DNA of 64,000 bases from Cichorium intybus (Eukaryota > Streptophyta > Magnoliopsida > Asterales > Asteraceae). Location of the stretch: NCBI GenBank assembly GCA_023525715.1, contig CM042013.1:72384994-72448993 (forward strand), given 5' to 3'. Numbering within the stretch: position 1 is the stretch's first letter; each line of letters begins with the position of its first letter. The notes beneath the pieces were generated by a model that was not told where the DNA came from, did not search any database, and saw nothing but the letters and a program-made list of their open reading frames with translations. The position numbers were made by a program, and so were the translations under genes. Below, piece after piece: positions 56,855 through 64,000 of the stretch.

Positions 56855-59311
56855 TTATGTATAACATTCGGGCTCTCCTCCTTCAATGACTAAAACATAC
56901 TCATCAGCATAATAACGGGTGGAAGGATGACGATCTCTCACTGACCGCCTAAGTGGGACAAATGGTGGTATATCTGGTACTGGTAGACCTGGATGGAACT
57001 CATCATCTAACTCTGACTGCTCTGGGACTTTATTGTCATCAGTACCATGTTGTTCATCATTCTGAACATCATCTTCATTCTGTGGCTCAAGATGTTGAGG
57101 AGAAATCGGATCCAAATCAATAAGATTATTAGTAGATTGAGGAACTATCTTTATCTTCTCAATATCTTTCAATGTCTGATCATCCACAAATACAACATCA
57201 CGGCTTCTTACAAGTTTCTTCAGAACCAGATTATATAACCTGTATCCAAACTCATCTGGCCATATCCAAGGAATATGCACGACTTGGTCTTCACATCAAG
57301 CTTTGATCTTTCATCTTTGGGAATATGCACATAAGCCTTGCATCCAAAGACCCGCAAATGATGATAGGAAACCTCTTTGTAACTCCAAACCCTGTCACGG
57401 ACATCAAAAGACAAAGGAAAGGATGGAGTAAGATTAATAACATGTATAGCCATATTCAAAGCTTCACCCCAAAAAGAATTAGGTAATCTTACATGTTAGA
57501 GCAAACATGTAACTCGCTCAGTCAGTTTTATGTTCATTCGTTCTACTACACTATTTAGTTGTGGTGTCTTTGGAGGAGTCTTTCGGTGCCAAATACATTG
57601 CTCTCTACAATAAGCATAAAAAGGACCAATGTATTCACCTCCATTCTCTGTTTGAATACACTTAATCTTCTTCCTAGTTTTCCTTTTAACTAAGGCATGA
57701 AACTTCTTAAACGCACCTAATACTTGCTCTTTGGACTTTAAGATGTAAACCCATACCTTCCTTGAATGATCATCGATGAATGTGACAAAATATAAGCAGC
57801 CCCCAAGTGATCTAGTCTTTATGGGACCACATACATCGGAATGTACCCGATCAAGTATATTCTGTTCCTAGAGGGAGGATGACTCTTAAAGGAAACTATG
57901 TTTTGCTTACCCGCCAGACAGTGAGAACACTTCTTCAAATGAACATCATGCACACTTGTCAACACATTTTTCTTAAACGGTAGAGATATACCCTTTTCAC
58001 TCATGTGACCAAGTCTCTTATGTCATATATTAGTCATGTCAGTATTCACCACTGCATTGACCCTATCTTTAAAGATCTTTGGATGTGCCGTGTATAATTT
58101 TGAGGATCTTTTACCTCTTTCCACGATCAAAGAACTACGAGTGAGTTTCCAAATTCCATCACCAAAGCTACTGTGGTAACCATCATCATCAAGTAAGCCT
58201 GTGGATATCAAATTAAGTTTAATATCTAGAACATGTTTTACATTGTGTAAAACCAACTCCATCCCAGTATCAAACTTCAAACAAACATCACCAACACCAA
58301 CAATCTTTGATAGCCCATTATTACCCATCTTAACAATCCCAAAGTCACCGGGAGTATAAGATGAATAAAAATCCCTTTGTGATGTCACATGACATGTAGC
58401 ACCATCGTCAATAACCCAACTCGAATCATCATGTGCAAGGTTAACGATATCATAATCACAACAAATAAAGAACTCTTCTGTAGCAGTATTAGCTTCAGCA
58501 CCATCATTGCCACCTTCATCTTTCTTATGGTTGTTCTTTTGTTTGTTGTAATTAGCCTTCTTGTTTTCCTTTTTCAACTGTCTACAAAATCGTATTGTGT
58601 GCCCTTTTCTACCACAATGATAGCACTCAAAATCAGCAAACTTTCCTTTAGATTTACTACGATGCTTTTCTTTGTTACTAGGACCTCTACTTTGACTTCT
58701 CCCCCTGTTTTCTGTAACCAAGACATCTGAATTAGAAGAGGAAGCTTGTGACTTTCTTCTCGTCTCTTCATTTAAAATACTACTTTTAGCCAATTCCATG
58801 GTGATAATACCATCCGTGCAGAGTTGGACAATGATATCGTAAAAGTCTCCCAAGAATCCGGTAAAGTGCCAAGGTGCCATAACTCGTGTATCTCATCTTC
58901 AAACTTGATACTCATTCCTTCAAGCTGATTAATAATTCCTTGAAAGGAATTCAAATGATCTGTAATAGGATTTCCATCATGGTACTTTAAAGCTATCAAC
59001 TGTTTAATCAAGAACAATTTATTGTTCCCTATCTTCCGAGCATACAACTGCTCAAGCTTGTTCCACAAATTACGAGCATGAGTCTCCCCGCTAATATGGT
59101 TCAAAAAATTATCATCAACTGCTTATCGAATATACCCAAAAACGTTCTTGTGTAAAATATTACATTCTGCATCTGTTTTATCTTCAGGTTTATCCGTACT
59201 AAACACAGGCGCATAATAATCCTTCACATAAAGAAGGTCTTCCATCTTGCCTTACCAAATATGATAATTAGAACCATTCAAATTAACAATCCTACTTGTC
59301 TGATCTTCCAT
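56855..59311 (-). pseudogene. Copia-3 gag, protease and integrase, decayed
   Basis: The ATG at 59311 opens a Tnt1-like gag (N-G-S-N-Y-H-I-W) that soon meets a stop. Later pieces carry gag (58772-59104), a CCHC knuckle (C-Y-H-C, G-H-T, C, near 58590-58630), a protease-like W-V-I-D-D-G-A (S replaced by D), GAG-pre-integrase (L-G-H-M-S-E-K-G) and integrase (F-I-D-D-H-S; N-G-G-E-Y; V-V-E-R-M-N, with L-N-S where Q-N-G is usual). The C-terminal part extends to 56855. There are at least five breaks. Confidence 0.88.
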
Positions 59312-59347
59312 CGTTCAAACAAGTAACCCAATAACAAGAACCAAGAG

Positions 59348-59359
59348 CTCTGATACCAA
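59348..59359 (-). promoter_or_regulatory. Primer-binding site of Copia-3
   Basis: On the minus strand TGGTATCAGAGC follows the LTR end by two bases. Confidence 0.85.
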
Positions 59360-59361
59360 AC

Positions 59362-60045
59362 TGATGGGAAAAACGCAGCCACAAACGGTAAACTATAATT
59401 GCGGAATTAATCTTCGTTTGACTAAACTTTCCTGACTTGAATGAACCTTTGAGGATGATAACAAATAAGGTATTTTAAAGTGAAACCAAAACAGCCCCAA
59501 TGCAATTTTATAACGAATCTAATCAGCCCAAAAATAAAAGCAATCAACCAAAAATATAACACCGGAATTTTAGCGTGGAAAACCCCTCAAAACGAGAGTA
59601 AAAACCACTGGACAACTAGAGCCGCTTCAAATCCACAACCATCAATATTTGATCAATACAAAGTCTTCTCTAGATGAACTAGAGGTATACAACAGTCATC
59701 ATATACTTGGAAACAAATTACATCAAGTATATGGAATCAAACAACAAAGAGAAATGAAAGATATCACCAAATAAGTGCTGATGTCCAACAGCAAACAGAT
59801 GCAATGTTTCCCGAGGCTCCGGAACAGATCTAGACAAGACAACCAGACAGAATGTTGGTATGGATGTTAGGAAGCCGCTGTCCGAAAATCAAGGTAAACG
59901 GACTGACGGATCTTCAGGAAATGACAAAACACTGCACAGGTATCCAAATGAAAATGAGAAAAACTTCATTTTGCTCTCTATAAACTCACGATGGAATGGT
60001 TGCACCACCTGAAAATGAAGCTAGGCATTAAACAAGCATATATAG
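59362..60045 (-). repeat. 5' LTR of Copia-3, truncated
   Basis: It aligns with 43222-43905 with numerous substitutions and small indels. The first ~65 bp of the LTR (its TGTTGGG end) is missing, and the sequence changes abruptly near 60045. Confidence 0.8.
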
Positions 60046-60141
60046 GGGTGATGGCCCTCGATGACCTTATAAGCCTATGTGTTATGACCATCACATACCA
60101 TGTGGTGTGGTGAGGTGGAAGCGAGGCGCAACACAATAACA
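60046..60141. other. Junction between truncated Copia-3 and segment copy C
   Basis: About 95 bp (starting ggggtgatggccctc) that match neither the Copia-3 LTR nor copy A. It may be the remnant of an insertion that removed the Copia-3 end. Confidence 0.4.
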
Positions 60142-61674
60142 AAAGTTGATAATTTGGTTTGTTCAATTAAACGAAAGAGTCTTATGTATTTTCGGTAAAC
60201 CCGTCTCTAATACTCTTTTTGACAACATTAGTAAATGAAAAATCTCCAAAAGCATTTGATAATGAAATTTATTATAGATACGTATTTGGCAACATAAGCC
60301 AATTCATTAGTTTTATGAAATTGATAAGCAAAACATGATAAATATACAAGCTTAAATTCTAATGCAACTAACTACATCAAATAATTTCCACATATTACCC
60401 TGCATATTCAACAATAAAGAAAAATAATAATTCTTTGCAAGAAATCTTCATTAGAAAGAAAAACCAACTAACTTGATCCTGCAATAAGATAACTCTCTTT
60501 TGTTGATTCTAATTGTCCTTGAAATGCCTCATCACCAAAACCTGAAATACAGGAATAACCAAAACCTAAAAAAACACATCAAACACCAGATAAAGTAAAA
60601 CCTATTAAAGATCCATCCCTATAAAAACATCAAGATCCACACTAAAATAGGTTCGTCGATTCTTCATCGAACCAGCAACCAAACAATAAAAAATTTGCAC
60701 TGATGTTAAAGAACGGACACTAAGAGGAGAGAGAGAAGAAAATAAAGAAAAGACAAGAGTTAAAGAGCATATTAAAGGTATGAGATGGTTTATATTATCA
60801 TTTTAACAAAATCAGATGTTTGAATTTGAAGATAAATGTGGAAATCGTGATAAATCCTCAATACACTTGATAATCATAGATTCTTAATTGATTTTATATG
60901 ATTAGGTTTCCTAGTAATTCTTATATCCATAAACCTCAATTTCCTACTTTTTTTTTCTCAAATTTCAAATAATAAAGATGATCTGTATGCATAATAGCTT
61001 TGTACTCTATGTTTTATAATTAGTATTACATAAAAATTAAAAAAAAAATTGACCAAAATATATGCATTCAAATATATATATTTGAATCAAAATTGAAATA
61101 TCAAAATATATATCAATATATATACCATTATATAAACACATATATATTTAAACGGTATTTTCTCTTATAAACTCTCTTCTTTTCTTGTTCCCATCTATGT
61201 GGGACAAGCCAAAACCCATTTTAAGGCAAGAAAGACCATTTTCAACAAATATTCTTTAAAGTATAAAATAAATGATTTTATTAGGGATGACATCTTGAGC
61301 GATGCACATGTGTAAATGTTGTTTAACCCGATGATGATACATTATATCCCATATTGATGCATTTATAAGAAAATGGGTCGAACTTCTCACTTGTGTCCCG
61401 TTAAATAACCCACCTTACATTAAATCTTAAGAACAAAAGTTATTTGATACTTGTTATTTTATTTTCCAACACAAGCCTATAAATTGTCGCGATCCATTGT
61501 ACAATGTTTGAAAATATTCCGAAAATTGCTTCTATTGGATGACAAAGAACTCAAGTTGCTTCACATTCATGTGACATCAGCATAGCTCTATGAAACTTAA
61601 AATCAAGGGTGTCTCATCAACATCACCCATTTTAGTTTCCTGTCTTTTGTAAAAATAGCTATCGTGGTTTGTAG

Positions 61675-62003
61675 TAGAGGTGCACAAAAGCCGGTTTTTA
61701 ACCGGCTCGGTTTTTTTAAGAACCGGCTTTTTAAAAAACCGGTTTTGGTCCAACCAGTTTCGGTTAAAACCTAACTGATTTTGGCTGTTTTTTAAATGAA
61801 ATTGACTTGTTAACCGGTTTTTTCCGGTTGTTTAACCGGTTCGGTTCAGTTAACCGAAACAAAAACAGGGGTAAAAAACCGGTCCGCTTTGAGATAAAAA
61901 AACCTATTAAAACACCGGTTATTGGAGAACCGATCATCAAAACCCAATTAATAAAAAACTGGTTTCGGGTTTTAAAAAAATCGGTTTCTTTTGTGCACCT
62001 CTA
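61675..62003. mobile_element. ccggtt-rich hAT-like MITE, 329 bp
   Basis: Inverted ends TAGAGGTGCACAAAAG and CTTTTGTGCACCTCTA. Flanks gtttgtag and atatgtaa match at five of eight bases, a decayed 8 bp duplication. The interior is dense in aaccggtt phrases. Copy A lacks it at the corresponding place, which confirms insertion. Confidence 0.85.
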
Positions 62004-62303
62004 ATATGTAAGTAGAGGTGTGTAAGTAGAGGTGCAATTACAAACATTCCCTCAAAGACTGTTAGTGTTATAGTCAAAGTCTAGTCCCAAAATAAGCCCA
62101 TTTCCGGTAAGGTCCAAGTTCCAACCCACCACGATTAATGACAAAAACAAACCTCACAATGAGGAAAACTACAAAAAGTAATTACCATGTCGGGTTTTTT
62201 TCAAAATAGGCCCGAATAAAGTTATTATGGACCGGTCTGTATGGATGTGGTTACTTCCTGGTGAAAGACCGGTCAGATCCCACAAAACCCCATTAGGACC
62301 GAT

Positions 62304-62556
62304 TAGAGGTCCACAAAAGCAGGTTTTTAACCGGTTCGGTCTTTTTAAGAACCGGTTTTTTAAAAAATCGGTTTTGGTCCAACCGGTTTTGGCCGGTTTT
62401 TGTTTTATAAATGAAATTGACTTCTAGACCGGTTGTTTAACCGGTTCGGTTCGGTTAACCGAAACAAAAACCGGTCCGGTTTAAAATACAAAACCTATTA
62501 AAAAACCGATTGTTATAAAATCGGTTATTGGAGAACCAGTTATCAAAAAACCGGTT
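62304..62556. mobile_element. Second ccggtt-rich MITE, right end missing
   Basis: Starts tagaggtccacaaaagcagg like the first copy and shares its interior, but lacks the inverted right end. Copy A is uninterrupted at the corresponding point (cggaccggtccctc, about 15531-15544). Confidence 0.75.
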
Positions 62557-62873
62557 AAGTCTTGGTTCCTGAAAGAGGTTGGCCATGGCACCATCGAAGC
62601 ATGGTTCAATAACTTGCCATAAAAACCTGTATTCGGTTCAAGTCCATTTAAATCAAAAGCTAGGGTCGAGTTGTCCTAACTTATTTGTTACCAAAAGTCG
62701 GTACCTTGAGTAGACCTTTGAATGGGGACACTGGACACCATATTCTTGTGGGCGTGTACTTATGAAAGACGGTGGAATCGTCTTACCAGCGAGAAGTGTT
62801 TTATTTGTTGGACAACTGAAATCGATTGTCTTTACATAGAATTAATCGATTTTGTTAGTTTCAAAATCAACAA

Positions 62874-62878
62874 GCGGG

Positions 62879-62921
<43 letters not shown>

Positions 62922-62946
62922 ACGTGTTCGATCCACGTTCACCGCA
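62874..62946 (+). tRNA. tRNA-Phe (anticodon GAA), second copy
   Basis: 73 nt, identical to 15992-16064 except C in place of T in the T loop (TTCGATC). It has the same A-T first pair in the T stem. It is followed at once by TTTT (62947-62950), a good pol III terminator, unlike the first copy, whose nearest T run is 14 bases away. Upstream sequence is conserved with copy A. Confidence 0.97.
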
Positions 62947-62950
62947 TTTT
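62947..62950 (+). terminator. Pol III terminator of the second tRNA-Phe
   Basis: TTTT directly after the tRNA 3' end, followed within 12 bases by a longer T run. Confidence 0.75.
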
Positions 62951-64000
62951 CATTATCTTTTTTTGAGGGATTTGCATCTGAGCAATATTCATATATTATC
63001 AGTAATTTCGAATGAATAATTTTTTCAGGGAATCAGTAAAACTTCTTCGAAAACAATCTTTCCAGGAAATATATACCATATGAGGTTTTGTAATCTCGAT
63101 CAAGAATTTTAGAGGCAGTGAGGGTAATATATATAGTGTCATCTTTTTTCATATATGCTAAATTGCTAACATGTATTTATATTGCTTTTGTACCGGTGTT
63201 CTGACCATTTGGAAATGTGTACAAAGTATACATATTGATATTGTTATGGTGACCACGATTTTATCTGAATATAGTATTTAGTTTTGTATGCATATTGAGA
63301 ACTAGAGTTTGACTTTTAATTGCAAAACCATTTATTTTATAGAATTATAGTTGCTGCAATGGACAATGATTGTTTGTGTTGGTAACTTGGTTTCTTCCTT
63401 GTGTGACTATATAATGCCTACTAAACTTCATAATGCATAATCAATAACATGGTTATAGAATAAAACTTGCTTCATTGTTATCCCTAAATGTATCAATGAG
63501 TTTTTGAGATGTAAAAGAAACGTAGCCCTTAGAAGAGAACCATTTGTGGATTACAGACTTTTGATTATTAAAAGAAGTGAAGCATTGTCGTTGGACTAGT
63601 TACTTGAATTTAGTTTTTGTATGTATGTAATATGTTTCACGATAGTTGTATTTGGAAATTGTAACCCCCAAGTTGGATTATTACTTTCAGAAATGTTCTT
63701 GATGAGACCAAAATTTGAAAGATATGACTCTATGTCATATGATGTTTCGAAATTTATTATATTTAAATATGTAAAATATAGGATGTTACATTGGCGCCCG
63801 GTTGGTAATGTGATTTCTTTTAGTGCCTTCATTTGGCGTGACAGCCAACCTCCTCATTTTTCCACCAAAAATTATCAATTTTCTCTCAATTTAGAAGATA
63901 TATTTTGCCAAATGGATTTATCATCTTGCTGAGACATTGCATCTTTATCTAATATGTATGAGTGTAGCACTCATGTTTTGTCAACAATTGCTCAAGCTAG
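62951..64000. other. Right flank, nothing recognised
   Basis: AT-rich sequence with one 103-codon open frame (63621-63932, plus) that resembles no family I know; it could be chance. Confidence 0.5.

Larger units (their letters stand above)
43222..60045 (-). mobile_element. Copia-3 LTR retrotransposon, old, hosting nested insertions
   Basis: Minus-strand Copia element. Its complete 3' LTR is 43222-43970 (749 bp). A polypurine run (AAAAAAGGGGGAGATT on the minus strand) adjoins it. Its 5' LTR is 59362 to about 60045, lacking its first ~65 bp, and a primer-binding site (TGGTATCAGAGC) lies at 59348-59359 on the minus strand. The two LTRs differ at many positions, so it is the oldest of the readable LTR elements here. 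Coding domains are decayed. A hAT MITE (45569-56782) sits in the RT N-terminus, and a Ty3 element sits inside that. No target duplication is found because the right end is truncated. Confidence 0.9.
60142..62946 (+). repeat. Segmental duplication copy C (includes tRNA-Phe)
   Basis: Same order and orientation as copy A (8676-16064) but without Copia-1 and the 135 bp doubling. The intact Copia-1 target reads ataacccaccttacatt around 61405-61421. Copy C has two insertions of ccggtt-rich MITEs absent from A. No protein gene recognised. Confidence 0.88.

Noticed and set aside
63621..63932. 103-codon frame near the right edge as a gene
   Set aside because: No recognisable similarity, no splice context and no promoter signs; left as unassigned.

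Overview
The window looks like nuclear DNA of a eudicot plant. It is AT-rich and intron-bearing, with plant tRNA-Phe genes, a plant CC-NBS-LRR gene, and Copia, Ty3, hAT, MULE, SINE and probable Helitron elements. The NLR sequence and element style suggest an asterid, perhaps Asteraceae. That is an impression, not a demonstration. Only one protein-coding host gene appears intact: an NLR on the minus strand at 33262-37017. Two tRNA-Phe(GAA) genes (15992-16064 and 62874-62946) are the other clear host genes.

Layout. 1-4490: decayed Ty3 retrotransposon (minus), cut by a young 1.33 kb mini-LTR element (428-1760) that carries a glycine-rich frame in place of gag-pol. 4490-8640: probable decayed LTR with a degenerate minisatellite, plus a 1.3 kb hAT deletion derivative (6533-7832). 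8676-16064: duplicated segment copy A, interrupted by Copia-1 (9821-15065) and ending with tRNA-Phe. 17029-23030: probable Helitron-like mosaic with exons of a 5'-nucleotidase, a pyruvate kinase and a third gene. 23.3-25.0 kb: hAT MITEs and a ~140 bp tandem repeat. 25494-31871: MULE-like element with ~195 bp inverted termini, holding Copia-2 (26071-31202). 33262-37017: NLR, with a duplicated upstream block, a SINE, and two adjacent hairpins (one with perfect 40 bp arms). 38.7-39.56 kb: segment copy B. 39.8-42.3 kb: two foldback elements, the inverted tandem repeat, a second SINE and a callose-synthase gene fragment. 43222-60045: Copia-3 (minus), into which a hAT MITE inserted, into which a 10.8 kb Ty3 element (45658-56455) inserted. 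60142-62946: segment copy C with the second tRNA-Phe; it preserves the empty site of Copia-1.

The window is best read as an NLR neighbourhood shaped by local duplication and repeated nested transposition. Precise target-site duplications (5 bp for the LTR elements, 8 bp for hAT, ~9 bp for MULE) fix the boundaries of most elements and their order of insertion. All three younger autonomous-type LTR elements carry small coding lesions, so no intact transposition machinery was found.
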